Below, piece by piece: positions 23,933 to 32,611 of a stretch of DNA of 49,216 nucleotides; positions within the stretch are counted from its first letter, which is position 1, and every line of letters begins with the position of its first letter. The stretch covers positions 1-49,216 of the forward strand of contig NZ_BIXY01000054.1 in NCBI RefSeq assembly GCF_008326305.1, written 5' to 3'. Under the pieces are notes generated by a model, which made no database searches, was not told the DNA's origin, and saw only the letters and a list, made by a program, of their open reading frames with translations. Both the position numbers and the translations under genes were made by a program. This DNA is from Dictyobacter arantiisoli. GTDB lineage: Bacteria > Chloroflexota > Ktedonobacteria > Ktedonobacterales > Ktedonobacteraceae.

Positions 23933-26065
23933 CTACTTAACGACCGATGGGAGGCTGTGCCTGCCTCCCAGGTGCTGTGGCACATTAATCACCACGATAC
24001 CGGGACGGAAGAGCAGGGCAGTTTTGATACGGAATGTCGTCTGGTTGTGCAAAAGATTCTCCCACCAGTGAGCCACCACATACTCCGAAAGCACCACAGT
24101 CACAGTATCGTCGGGATGTCGCTCATGGAGCGTATCAATATATGCCAGCAGGGGACGGACGACGACACGATAAGGAGATTCTATAATCAGGAGATGTGTA
24201 TCTTCTTCGGGTGGGATATGTTCCTGCTGCCATATATCCCAGGTTTTCCCAATCAGCGCGGCATCGTCTTCATTAATCGAAACGTGGACAGCCGTTACAT
24301 GCGAAGAGATGGCGCGGGCATATGCCAGACTCTGCCTGGCGGCCCGGTCAAGCGCATTGATCGGCACCACCAGGCGGGAATGGATATTTTCTGGTTGAAT
24401 AGGAATCTCTATCCTACATTCGCGCTCAAAGGTGATATAGTGCTTCTGGATCGTCAGGAACAGCCATACCAGCGAGGGAATAAGCAGAATCACGATCCAG
24501 GCACCTTCCAGGAACTTGGAAAAAGAGATAATCAGCGCCACGAGCAGCGTAGTCAGTGCCCCCATTGTGTTGATGAGCATACTACGCCGCCAGTGCGGTC
24601 CACGCACGCGTAACCAATGTCGTATCATTCCTGTCTGAGAAAGCGTGAATGACAGAAAAACCCCCACAGCAAACAGATTAATCAAGGCATTCGTGCTTCC
24701 CTTGAAGATGACGAGGAGTATGCTTGCCAGAAGCGCGAGCACAATAATTCCCGTAGTAAAGGCCAGGCGATCCCCACGCAAGGAAAACATGCTCGGTAAA
24801 AACTTATCGCGTGCCAGCAGGGATGTCAGGCGCGGAAAATCAGAATAGCTGGTTTCAGCGGAAAGGATCAGTATTCCCAGCGTGGCGATCTGAAAGATTG
24901 GAAACAGGAAAGTGAGTGGTCCACTAAATACCTGGGTAGCAATTTGCGCAATCACAGTTGGATTGCCGGCGGCATTTGCCTCAACATGAAATGTCATAGC
25001 CAGCACGGTAATGCCAAAGAACAGAGTGCCCAGGATCACTGCCATCCATGTCAGGGTGGTGGCAGCATTGCGCGTCTCCGGCTTCTGGAAAGCCGGGATA
25101 CCATTAGAAATCGCTTCTACGCCCGTCATTGCGGAACAGCCTGTCGCAAAGGCCCGCAACAGCAGGAATATCGTCAACGGCTCCGTCTGAGAGATAGGGG
25201 CGAACTGACCAATGAATGGTTGATGACCGAAGACAAATGCCTTCATGATCCCGACGAAGATCAGCAAGAGTGCGGTGAAAACAAAGAAATAAGTTGGGAA
25301 AGCCAGGATCGATCCCGATTCGCGTACCCCACGCAGATTGATCACGGTAATCAGAATCACCAGCAGCACATCGAGCAGAATAATAAAGGGCGAGAGCGCG
25401 GGAAAGAGGGATGCCAGATTGAGCACGCCTGCCGCAACGCTGACCGAGACATTCAGCACATAGTCGATCAGTAATGCTGCCGCCGCGACCAATCCAGGCA
25501 CCGTGCCAAGATTCTCTTTTGCCACGATATAAGAGCCGCCACCATTGGGATAGGCTGGAATCGTCTGGCGATAAGAGATAGCCACGATTCCCAGCAGGAC
25601 GATAATGATCATGCTGATGGGAAAGGTTAAGCCAAGATGATTTGAGCCCGCCCCGGCTAGATTGAAGAGGATAGCTTCAGTCGCGTAGGCAACCGAAGAA
25701 ATCGCATCTGAGGACAGCACGGCGAGCGCCTTTAGTTTGGTCAATCTCTCGCGTTCAGCGTTTGTACTTGCGATAGGTGAACCGATCAGAATGCGCTTTG
25801 CATGATACAAAAGGAGGGCGGGACGACTGTGTGGAATCTCTACCTGTTCTGTCGCTTCGAGGACGCCACTGCGCACACGACGCAACACTTTATCTTCAGT
25901 GCCCACAATACGCACATTTTTCTTGTGTGCTCCCCATTCAGCTGATGATGGTGAACGTAAGGCGAAATCGTTGATAGGATTGGGCGTAACCCTTCTGGTG
26001 CGGTTATCCCCATCAGCAGGCGTGGAATTGGATGAAGGTAGAAATTGGCCGTCATGTTGCTTCAT
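23933..26065 (-). CDS. kimA: KimA-family potassium importer (APC superfamily)
   Basis: A 710-residue inner-membrane transporter. The core (from about residue 90) matches KimA/YdaO: KRILIGSPIAS, RLTKLKALAVLSSDAISSVA, SYRQTIPAYPNGGGSYIVAK, LRAFATGCSAMTGVEAISNG, FTLSQTGMIRHWL. It is followed by the cytosolic alpha/beta C-terminal domain (VVPINALDRAARQSLAYARA, VTAVHVSINEDDA, ENLLHNQTTFRIK). Twelve or so membrane helices lie between. KimA imports K+ with protons and in Firmicutes is inhibited by c-di-AMP. Unlike the roughly 607-residue B. subtilis protein, it has about 85 extra polar N-terminal residues. The start at 26065 (MKQHDGQF) has AAAAAGGA 5 bases upstream. No c-di-AMP riboswitch is visible in the short 5' region. 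Symbol given by family similarity. Confidence 0.88.
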   Translation of the reverse strand: MKQHDGQFLPSSNSTPADGDNRTRRVTPNPINDFALRSPSSAEWGAHKKNVRIVGTEDKVLRRVRSGVLEATEQVEIPHSRPALLLYHAKRILIGSPIASTNAERERLTKLKALAVLSSDAISSVAYATEAILFNLAGAGSNHLGLTFPISMIIIVLLGIVAISYRQTIPAYPNGGGSYIVAKENLGTVPGLVAAAALLIDYVLNVSVSVAAGVLNLASLFPALSPFIILLDVLLVILITVINLRGVRESGSILAFPTYFFVFTALLLIFVGIMKAFVFGHQPFIGQFAPISQTEPLTIFLLLRAFATGCSAMTGVEAISNGIPAFQKPETRNAATTLTWMAVILGTLFFGITVLAMTFHVEANAAGNPTVIAQIATQVFSGPLTFLFPIFQIATLGILILSAETSYSDFPRLTSLLARDKFLPSMFSLRGDRLAFTTGIIVLALLASILLVIFKGSTNALINLFAVGVFLSFTLSQTGMIRHWLRVRGPHWRRSMLINTMGALTTLLVALIISFSKFLEGAWIVILLIPSLVWLFLTIQKHYITFERECRIEIPIQPENIHSRLVVPINALDRAARQSLAYARAISSHVTAVHVSINEDDAALIGKTWDIWQQEHIPPEEDTHLLIIESPYRVVVRPLLAYIDTLHERHPDDTVTVVLSEYVVAHWWENLLHNQTTFRIKTALLFRPGIVVINVPQHLGGRHSLPSVVK

Positions 26066-26168
26066 ACTATTCCTTTTTCCTCTTCTATCTTTCTTTGCGG
26101 TCTTCACTGAGGTAATATGTTTTCATTATATGAAAGTTACGACAAATATGCCATTGTCTACTGAGAGA

Positions 26169-26364
26169 GTGTCGGACTCCCATGCTCTCCATAATCTCTG
26201 CGCATGAGTTTTCGCACCTGCGGTGCTCAAACATCTTTTTAGTGTGTGGTGCAGGAAAGGTGCACAGCACCTTTCCTGCACCACACACTAAAAAGGGCGC
26301 AGGCGCGCAAGCGCCTGCCAGCAGGTCAAACAGTAAGATCCCGATGGTACTGGGAGTCCGACAC
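26169..26364. repeat. Repeat family A, complete copy A5
   Basis: A 196-bp element. Its 14-bp terminal inverted repeats are GTGTCGGACTCCCA (26169-26182) and the exact complement at 26351-26364. The centre is a perfect 28-bp stem (26236-26263 with 26267-26294) with an ACA loop. Between lie the distal arm (GCGCATGAGTTTTCGCACC) and the GC-rich arm (GGCGCAGGCGCGCAAGCGCC, then TGCCAGCAGG). Confidence 0.9.
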
Positions 26365-26370
26365 ATTCTG

Positions 26371-26573
26371 ACAAAGTGTTTGTTTCCCATGCTCTTCGCC
26401 ATCCTGGCGCATGAGTTTTCGCACCAATGGTGCTCAAACAGATTTTTAGTATGTGATGTAGAAAAAGTTCGAAGAACCTTTTTCTACATCACATACTAAA
26501 AAGGGCGCAGGCGCGCAGGCGCCTGCCAGCAGGTGAGCAGCAAGATCCCGATGGTGATGGGAAACAAACACTT
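26371..26573. repeat. Repeat family A, complete copy A6
   Basis: Tandem to A5. Its terminal inverted repeats are 20 bp and perfect (ACAAAGTGTTTGTTTCCCAT and its complement) but differ in sequence from those of A5. The central stem (26443-26502) also differs (AGTATGTGATGTAGAAAAAG) yet pairs along 28 bases with one bulge. The arms are nearly identical to A5. Confidence 0.9.
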
Positions 26574-26667
26574 TGTGAGTAATTATAAATGAAGAATACG
26601 ATGGCTTTAGCTCTTCATTGATCCTAAAACCTCTTGTTTTTCTTTCTGTTTTGTGGCATAGTATCTC

Positions 26668-26689
26668 TGATACGTGATACGTGGTATCA
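26668..26689. promoter_or_regulatory. Candidate operator upstream of the CooC-like gene
   Basis: TGATAC (26668-26673) and GTATCA (26684-26689) form a dyad 22 bp long, with a tandem GATACGT inside. It lies 42 bases before the ATG at 26731, the usual place for a repressor site. Confidence 0.35.
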
Positions 26690-26730
26690 TTAATTGTGTT
26701 CGATAAGCGTGTTTGATGTTGTGAGGTGGT

Positions 26731-27714
26731 ATGAAAATCGCATTTGTGGGCAAAGGTGGCAGTGGGAAGACGACCCTATCAGCCCTCTTTTGCCGTTATC
26801 TGGCTTCGCTATCTGTACCTGTGATGGCCTTTGACGCTGATATCAATCAACATTTAGGTGAGGCATTGGGCCTTTCTGAGGCACAGGTGGCGCATATTCC
26901 TGTGCTCGGGACTGAGATGGAGCGCATCAAAACCTATTTATGCGGAAGTAATCCTCGTATTTCATCGGCCTCTCTGATGACAAAGACAACTCCTCCAGGA
27001 AAGGGCTCTCGCCTGTGGTCTGTATGCGAAGCTAATCCTTTGATCAGCTACTTTGGCTGCCCTGCCAATGGCGTCACATTATTGATGACGGGACCCTTCA
27101 GTGAGCAAGATTTAGGGCTCAAATGCTATCACTCCAAAGTCGGCGCGGTCGAACTGCTGCTTAATCATTGTCTGGATGGTCGGGATGAATATCTTGTGGT
27201 AGATATGACCGCAGGGGCGGATTCATTTGCCTCCGGCCTTTTCACGAAGTTTGATCTGACCTTTCTGGTGGTTGAGCCGACCCGGAAATCGCTCAGCGTC
27301 TATCAGCAGTATACAGCCTATGCACGTGACTATGGCGTCAAGATTGTCGCGCTTGGGAACAAGATTGACACTGAAGAGGATAGAGCCTTTATCGAGGCAC
27401 AGATCGGGGATAATGTCCTAACCTGGATTGGGCGTTCAGCTTATATTCGTGCGATGGAAAAGGGAAACATGTTGCCTTTTTCTGCGCTAGAACCACTTCA
27501 TCTTGAGGCACTCGCTATGATGAAGCATGCGGTAGACCAGTGTGAGCAAGATTGGCAACGCTTCTATCAGCAGACGGTTGATTTTCATCGCAAGAACGCG
27601 CTCTCCTGGCTTAACACCGCTCTGGGAGAAGATGTGACATTGCAAATCGATCCTGACTTTTCTCTGCAAGCCTATGTCTATGCGCATGCGTATCAATTCT
27701 ACAAACCCACGTAG
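26731..27714 (+). CDS. CooC/MinD-like P-loop ATPase
   Basis: A 327-residue soluble ATPase of the SIMIBI class. It begins MKIAFVGKGGSGKTTLSALF, a deviant Walker A motif with the signature lysine (KGGSGKTT), followed by FDADINQH (switch I), LVVDMTAGADSF (Walker B/switch II) and ALGNKID (base recognition). This is the layout of CooC-type nickel-insertion ATPases for CO dehydrogenase. No dehydrogenase, hydrogenase or nickel genes are nearby. Three cysteines (C72, C102, C111) in a long insertion between switches could bind metal, which I only infer. GTGAGGTGGT precedes the ATG. It could equally be a MinD/ArsA-like ATPase of other function. Confidence 0.75.
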   Translation: MKIAFVGKGGSGKTTLSALFCRYLASLSVPVMAFDADINQHLGEALGLSEAQVAHIPVLGTEMERIKTYLCGSNPRISSASLMTKTTPPGKGSRLWSVCEANPLISYFGCPANGVTLLMTGPFSEQDLGLKCYHSKVGAVELLLNHCLDGRDEYLVVDMTAGADSFASGLFTKFDLTFLVVEPTRKSLSVYQQYTAYARDYGVKIVALGNKIDTEEDRAFIEAQIGDNVLTWIGRSAYIRAMEKGNMLPFSALEPLHLEALAMMKHAVDQCEQDWQRFYQQTVDFHRKNALSWLNTALGEDVTLQIDPDFSLQAYVYAHAYQFYKPT

Positions 27715-27728
27715 CAACCATCCTTCAC

Positions 27729-27800
27729 AGGCAATACCGCTCAAATAGCGAGAATCATGATGGAGAAGTGTAGGTGCGTGCCGACGCTCTGTCGCATGCC
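27729..27800. repeat. Repeat family C, copy C2
   Basis: CAATACCGCTCAAATAGCGA, GAATCATGATGGAGAAGTGT and AGGTGCGTGCCGACG correspond to copy C1 (14018) in the same orientation and to copy C3 (48105) inverted. It sits 15 bases after a stop codon. Confidence 0.65.
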
Positions 27801-27940
27801 GGGGCACCATTATTGAGGTACGAAATCTCCTCCATTTTTGTTTGTCATTCTCACCAATGGCGGTCTGTCCATCCATGGCAAGGATGTGCCGGTGTGCTAT
27901 GCTTAATATATGCTGTGCTTGTATTGAGAAAGGTTTGTTT

Positions 27941-28762
27941 GTGATTCACGAGACATTCCCATTATGGGAAGAGGGCCAGTATGTGGCTCATGCTAACATT
28001 GATGTGCAGCCAAGACTGGAAACCTATGTCCTGGCCGGTGAGAAGAAGCGCGGGGCGATAGTCATTTGTCCCGGAGGCGGCTATGGAATCCTTGCGCCAC
28101 GTGAAGCGGAGCCTGTAGCCTTGCAGTTTGCCGCGGCGGGCTTTCATGCCTTTGTGCTCTATTATAGTGTGGCTCCAAGCCGTCATCCACAGCCATTGCG
28201 GGATCTCTCACGAGCTCTGAATATTATACGCGATCACGCAGATGAGTGGCAGATCGATAGCCAACAGATTGCGGTTTGTGGCTTCTCGGCCGGTGGACAT
28301 CTCGCGGCTAGCCTGGGCGTGCATTGGGATCAGCCCTATTGCTATGATATCCCCGGCCTTGAGCGTGGCAAGAACCAGCCCAACGCATTGATACTCTGTT
28401 ATCCAGTGATTACCTCCGGGCCATTCGCCCATCGTGGCTCCTTTAATAATTTGTTAGGCGCGGATGCCTCTGCCGAGGTGCTGCAAGCTATGTCGCTTGA
28501 GCAGCAGATCAATGCGCAAACACCGCCCACCTTCCTCTGGCATACCGTTGAAGATGCGAGCGTTCCGGTAGAAAATTCCCTTCTCTTTGCCAGCGGATTG
28601 CGTAAGCAACAGATTCCCTTTGAGCTCCATATTTATCCACATGGGCCGCATGGACTCTCGCTGGCAAGCGTTGAGACCGATGACGGCATCGGGCATGACG
28701 ACCATCTTAGCAGTTGGATACGGCTCGCCACCGAGTGGCTACATCAGCTTTTTGCTGACTAA
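27941..28762 (+). CDS. Alpha/beta-hydrolase esterase (BD-FAE/acetylxylan-esterase-like)
   Basis: A 273-residue alpha/beta hydrolase of the esterase/lipase type related to acetylxylan and feruloyl esterases. The oxyanion strand VICPGGGYGILAPREAEPVA is typical of the BD-FAE group. Catalytic residues in order: Ser116 in GFSAGGHL, Asp205 in TVEDASVPV and His237 in PHGPHGLSL. There is no signal peptide, so it acts in the cytosol, perhaps on deacetylation of imported oligosaccharides. The start is taken as GTG at 27941 (VIHETFPLW), preceded by GAGAAAGG, because the protein then begins where the family does; upstream ATGs would add a Cys-rich, unlikely extension. Confidence 0.88.
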   Translation: MIHETFPLWEEGQYVAHANIDVQPRLETYVLAGEKKRGAIVICPGGGYGILAPREAEPVALQFAAAGFHAFVLYYSVAPSRHPQPLRDLSRALNIIRDHADEWQIDSQQIAVCGFSAGGHLAASLGVHWDQPYCYDIPGLERGKNQPNALILCYPVITSGPFAHRGSFNNLLGADASAEVLQAMSLEQQINAQTPPTFLWHTVEDASVPVENSLLFASGLRKQQIPFELHIYPHGPHGLSLASVETDDGIGHDDHLSSWIRLATEWLHQLFAD

Positions 28763-29016
28763 ACAAGCTCTGAGAATATTTCCATAATCTTATTCTGTAT
28801 AATGCTCTTTTTATGAGCGCCGAGGGCGCAAAAATTATGCTGGAATAAAAAGCCTGGATCGGGTGTTAGCCTGAGTAGATACATGAGCTACCGTAATCTC
28901 TTTTTTGCAGGGCTGCAAATCCGAATAGACTCAATGGAGCTTTTTTTCATCGTCCATATTGTGTGGTTGGTGATTAGTTAGCATATCTTATTCCAATTCA
29001 TGTGAGGGGAACAGGG

Positions 29017-30579
29017 ATGACCAAACAGGCAAAATTTATTGTTACGGCAGCACTTATGCTTGGTATGGCGTTAGCAGCACTTGATACCACGATTGTTGGT
29101 ACCGCCTTGCCGAGTATAGTGGGAAAGCTGGGGGGCATTACACTTTATTCCTGGGTATTTTCAATCTATCTATTGACATCTACCACCACCGTGCCAATTT
29201 ATGGCAAGCTGGCGGATCTCTATGGGCGGAAGCCGCTCTTTCTTTTTGGCGCGACGCTGTTTCTGATCGGATCAGCTGCCTCTGGCGCGGCCCAATCGAT
29301 GGAGCAACTTATCATCTTCCGAGCTATCCAAGGCCTGGGAGCCGGGGCTGTCCTACCGATTGTGCTCACCATTATCGGGGATATTTTTACGTTGGAAGAG
29401 CGTGCCAGGGTCCAGGGACTGTTTAGCGGCGTGTGGGGATTGTCCAGTGTGGTCGGCCCGTTTGTCGGGGGGCTGATTGTGGATAACTTTTCCTGGCGTT
29501 GGGTCTTCTTTATTAATATTCCCTTCGGCCTGTTATCGATGCTCTTATTGATCTTTACGCTCAAGGAAACGGTTGAGCGCAAGAAACACCATCTAGACTA
29601 TCTGGGTACCATTACCTTAACGGGTAGTATTGTCTCGCTCCTCTTTGCGCTCCTGCAGGGTGGAACCTCATGGGCCTGGGTATCTTTCCAGAGTATTGGC
29701 CTCTTCGTGGCAGCACTGATCCTCTTCGTTTTCTTCATTGCGACTGAGCAACGTGCAGCCGAGCCTATTCTACCGCTGGAACTGTTCAAGAATCGGTTGA
29801 TTACCATTTCTAGCATTGGCGGTGTGGTGCTGGGCGTCCTCATGTTTGGCGTCACTTCGTATGTGCCACTTTTTGTACAGGGAGTCAAAGGTGGCAGCGC
29901 AACGAGTGCCGGTATCACGCTGGGTCCGTTATTACTGGCCTGGCCGATTGCAGCAACCATCAGCGGAAAAATTGTTATTCGCTATGGATATCGCATCACA
30001 GCTGTTCTGGGTATGCTGGCTGCTGCTGTCGGGATCGTCATGACCGCGCTGTTTACTCCACAGACCGGCCTGCCTTTTATTATCGCCGCCATGGCCTGCA
30101 TCGGGGCGGGGCTGGGTTTCGCAAGTTCGGTCTTCATCCTCTCAGTACAGAACGCGGTGCCGTGGAATCTCCGGGGTGTTGCCACCGCGACAACCCAATT
30201 CTTCCGCACCATGGGTGGCACGATTGGTGTAGCGGTTATGGGAACCATCCTCAATGCCCAGATGGCCCAGCGCTTTGCTCCTATCTACGCCCAATTTTCT
30301 GACGCAGCCAGTCGCTTGCCAAAGAATATCGCGCCCGCCAACGTCCTGCTCACGCCCAACTTGCGGACCTCCTTGGCGCTGCCTTTTCTGACGCAGCTAC
30401 AAAACGCGCTCTCACAGAGCCTCTTCTGGGTCTACGGCTTAATGTTGATTCTTGCCCTGTTCGGACTCGCCGCCATGTTCCTGCTGCCCGGCGGACGTGC
30501 CGACCAGTACGCCTACAAGCCAACCGAAGAAGAACTCACGGCCACGCCGTCAACCGATGCCATGGCCCACATCGGCTAA
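29017..30579 (+). CDS. DHA2-family (EmrB/QacA-like) MFS drug exporter
   Basis: A 520-residue 14-helix major facilitator protein. DHA2 signatures are clear: LAALDTTIVGTALPSIVGKL in helix 1 (motif D1), GKLADLYGRKPLFLFG (motif A) between helices 2 and 3, IFRAIQGLGAGAVLPIV (motif B) in helix 4, and WGLSSVVGPFVGGLIVD (motif C) in helix 5, the antiporter motif. It should export drugs or metabolites in exchange for protons. The start at 29017 (MTKQAKF) has GAGGGG nearby; the Met at 29002 lies inside that site. It stands alone; the preceding 254-base gap (28763-29016) shows no other gene. A link to the TOMM product as exporter is possible but the distance (7 kb) is against it. Confidence 0.92.
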   Translation: MTKQAKFIVTAALMLGMALAALDTTIVGTALPSIVGKLGGITLYSWVFSIYLLTSTTTVPIYGKLADLYGRKPLFLFGATLFLIGSAASGAAQSMEQLIIFRAIQGLGAGAVLPIVLTIIGDIFTLEERARVQGLFSGVWGLSSVVGPFVGGLIVDNFSWRWVFFINIPFGLLSMLLLIFTLKETVERKKHHLDYLGTITLTGSIVSLLFALLQGGTSWAWVSFQSIGLFVAALILFVFFIATEQRAAEPILPLELFKNRLITISSIGGVVLGVLMFGVTSYVPLFVQGVKGGSATSAGITLGPLLLAWPIAATISGKIVIRYGYRITAVLGMLAAAVGIVMTALFTPQTGLPFIIAAMACIGAGLGFASSVFILSVQNAVPWNLRGVATATTQFFRTMGGTIGVAVMGTILNAQMAQRFAPIYAQFSDAASRLPKNIAPANVLLTPNLRTSLALPFLTQLQNALSQSLFWVYGLMLILALFGLAAMFLLPGGRADQYAYKPTEEELTATPSTDAMAHIG

Positions 30580-30647
30580 CAACATAATAACAGTAGAGTT
30601 AATATAATGCATTCTTGAATTGTATTAACCAACCAAATAAATAACAA

Positions 30648-30808
30648 AGTGTTTGATTCCCATGATCTTCGCCATCCTGGCGCATGAGTTTTCGCACCTG
30701 CGGTGCTCAAAACTGTTTTTAGTGTGTGGTGCTGAAAAGGGCGCAGGCGCGCAGGCGCCTGCCAGTAGGTGAGCCACACAATCCCGCTGGGAGTGGGAAT
30801 CAAACACT
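30648..30808. repeat. Repeat family A, deleted copy A7
   Basis: A 161-bp element with 15-bp perfect terminal inverted repeats (AGTGTTTGATTCCCA and its complement), a third sequence version of the outer stem. One half of the central hairpin is missing (TTTTTAGTGTGTGGTGCTG runs straight into the GC-rich arm). Confidence 0.88.
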
Positions 30809-30815
30809 CTCTTAC

Positions 30816-30910
30816 CTCGACTTTGTACAATTTTGAAAACGTGAGCTCGAAAATGCGTCGCACTCCCCCTTTTTCTCAGGCTCAAAAGCCTAAAAATGTA
30901 CAAAGTCGAG
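30816..30910. mobile_element. 95-bp MITE-like element with target duplication
   Basis: Perfect 14-bp terminal inverted repeats CTCGACTTTGTACA (30816-30829) and TGTACAAAGTCGAG (30897-30910) are flanked by the direct repeat CTTAC (30811-30815 and 30911-30915). The interior has no ORF. Length, ends and 5-bp duplication are what a non-autonomous DNA transposon would leave. It sits next to repeat A7. Confidence 0.6.
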
Positions 30911-31094
30911 CTTACCTCAAACGGAAAAGTAAGCACTGCTGTTTTGGCCTCAAAAACACCCTCCGTTTGCTGAATTAATTATATGTCCCATTAACAAGCG
31001 TCGTGTTTGGCCTGATACTACTCTCTATTCAAAAACTCCCCTTGCCTGGTATATCGTTGTGGGAAGTACAAATTTGCATATTCGCTTAAAAAAA

Positions 31095-31138
31095 TTGCGC
31101 GTATGCGTATTGACTTTGCGCGTATTATATATTATAAT
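31095..31138 (+). promoter_or_regulatory. Strong promoter of the sugar ABC operon
   Basis: TTGACT (31110-31115) and TATAAT (31133-31138) are 17 bases apart, near consensus for the housekeeping sigma factor. The direct repeat TTGCGCGTAT (31095-31104 and 31117-31126), two helical turns apart, brackets the -35 box and could bind a regulator. The leader to the ATG at 31384 is about 240 bases. The rest of 30924-31090 shows nothing I recognise. Confidence 0.65.
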
Positions 31139-31348
31139 CTCTTAAGAAGCATTCAGAATAATTTTTCGAAGAACCTTCTTTTCGCCAACCTTCCAATGCG
31201 CTGACGAAGGCGCTATGTGGTCATGCAACGTTTTTCAAGTCCTGGCATCAGCTAAGGTAGTTGAAGAATACTTGTTCTTCTAGCGTATCGTGCTAGAACT
31301 TTGGGTGAGACATCTTCTGTAAAAGAGGAAAAATCACCCTGCTCACCT

Positions 31349-31360
31349 GACAACGTTGTC
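31349..31360. promoter_or_regulatory. LacI/GalR-type operator-like palindrome
   Basis: GACAACGTTGTC is a perfect 12-bp palindrome with the central CG typical of LacI-family operators. It lies 23 bases before the ATG of the binding-protein gene, inside the leader, where a repressor could act as a roadblock. No regulator gene is adjacent. Confidence 0.45.
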
Positions 31361-31383
31361 TTTTATTTGAAAGGTTGTTCCTC

Positions 31384-32454
31384 ATGCATTTATCCTTGTC
31401 TCTGTTAAAGCGGTCCCTGGTAAGAAACATCGGAATCATTGCCATTCTGAGTTTGATCCTTTCCGCTTGCGGTGGTGGTGGCAGCAGCAGCAACAACACT
31501 GGCAGCAGCAGCAATCCCAGTTGTACCCCTGGCAGCAATACCAAGTTAGTGAAAATCAGCAAGGCCCATAAGATTGCCTGGTCGCAGAATGCCCTGGATG
31601 GTGCCTGGCGTTTTGCTGAAGAGGCGAGTATTGAGCAGCAAGCTCAGCAGCATGGCTATCAGTTGTTAAAAGCCAATGCCAATAACTCGGATGTACAACA
31701 GGTACAGGACATTGAAACTTTGATCAACGATCGCCCTGATGTTCTGTTGGTCGATCCCCACACGGAAGATGCTGAAGCCAAAGCGATCCTGGATGCTCGC
31801 AAGGCTTGTATTCCCGTTATCGTGGTTGATCGCGATGTTAATGAGAGCCTGGCTACCCCGGGACGTGATTTCGCAACCTTCATTGGTTCCGATTTCAATA
31901 AGCAGGGTCAGTTAGCTGCCGATGCCTTGATTGAGTCTCTGGGTGGACCGAGTACCAAGGCAACTATCGTTGAGTTAAGCGGCACCACCGGCTCATCGCC
32001 CGCAATCCTGCGTGGTGGTGGCTTTGATGGTGAACTTGCCTCAAAGGCCCCTGGCATCAAAATCGTCGCTGAACAGACCGCTAACTTTGCACGCGCCACC
32101 GGCCAGCAGGTGATGTCGACCTTAATCCAGCAATATCCCAATATCAAAGGTGTCTTCGCCCATAATGATGAGATGGCTATCGGTGCCATCACTGCCCTCA
32201 AAGCGAGCGGCAAACATCCCGGATCGGATATTAAGGTTGTCTCGATCGATGGTACAAAGGATGCGGTCAATCTGGTGCTCTCTGGTGAAGAGTATGCAGT
32301 AGTACAATCCAATCCTCGCCTGGGCCCCCTGGTCTTCCAGACCCTGGATCAGTACCTCAAAGGTCAGGATCTACCAGCGTGGGTCGTACAGCAGGATAAA
32401 GTCTTCAAAAAAGCTGATGGCTCGGCGGCAGCCTACCTCCCCGATGCCTTCTAA
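31384..32454 (+). CDS. ytfQ: Sugar ABC importer, substrate-binding lipoprotein (YtfQ-like)
   Basis: A 356-residue lipoprotein. The signal ends in the lipobox LSAC (about residues 27-30), followed by a Gly/Ser/Asn linker. The mature part is a type I periplasmic-binding fold close to YtfQ: HKIAWSQNALDGAWRFAEEA, VDPHTEDAEAKAILDARKA, IVEL.GTTGSSPAI, ANFARATGQQVMSTLIQ, AHNDEMAIGAITALKASGKH, VVSIDGTKDA. YtfQ of E. coli binds galactofuranose or galactose; ligand identity here is inferred. ATG 31384 has AAAGG 9 bases upstream. It heads a four-gene operon with ATPase and two permeases, the exact order of ytfQ-ytfR-ytfT-yjfF. Confidence 0.88.
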   Translation: MHLSLSLLKRSLVRNIGIIAILSLILSACGGGGSSSNNTGSSSNPSCTPGSNTKLVKISKAHKIAWSQNALDGAWRFAEEASIEQQAQQHGYQLLKANANNSDVQQVQDIETLINDRPDVLLVDPHTEDAEAKAILDARKACIPVIVVDRDVNESLATPGRDFATFIGSDFNKQGQLAADALIESLGGPSTKATIVELSGTTGSSPAILRGGGFDGELASKAPGIKIVAEQTANFARATGQQVMSTLIQQYPNIKGVFAHNDEMAIGAITALKASGKHPGSDIKVVSIDGTKDAVNLVLSGEEYAVVQSNPRLGPLVFQTLDQYLKGQDLPAWVVQQDKVFKKADGSAAAYLPDAF

Positions 32455-32611
32455 TCTTCTCTAGGACAAGTACTATTGCTTCCGGTGTAACAAGGCAAGG
32501 ATTGTGAGTTACACCGGAAGCTCTGCTTTACGTGCCGGGTTAGCGCATTCCTTCTATCCTGACCTTTTTCAGTGCCGATGGGATGCAGGGCTACGCTCGG
32601 AGAGGACGCTT

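Noticed and set aside
26066..26168. c-di-AMP (ydaO) riboswitch before the KimA-like gene
   Set aside because: Only about 100 bases separate the start codon from repeat A5 and none of the conserved riboswitch core is visible.
29017..30579. MFS exporter as the dedicated TOMM exporter
   Set aside because: It is about 7 kb away with unrelated genes and mobile repeats between, and TOMM peptides of this size are usually exported by ABC systems.
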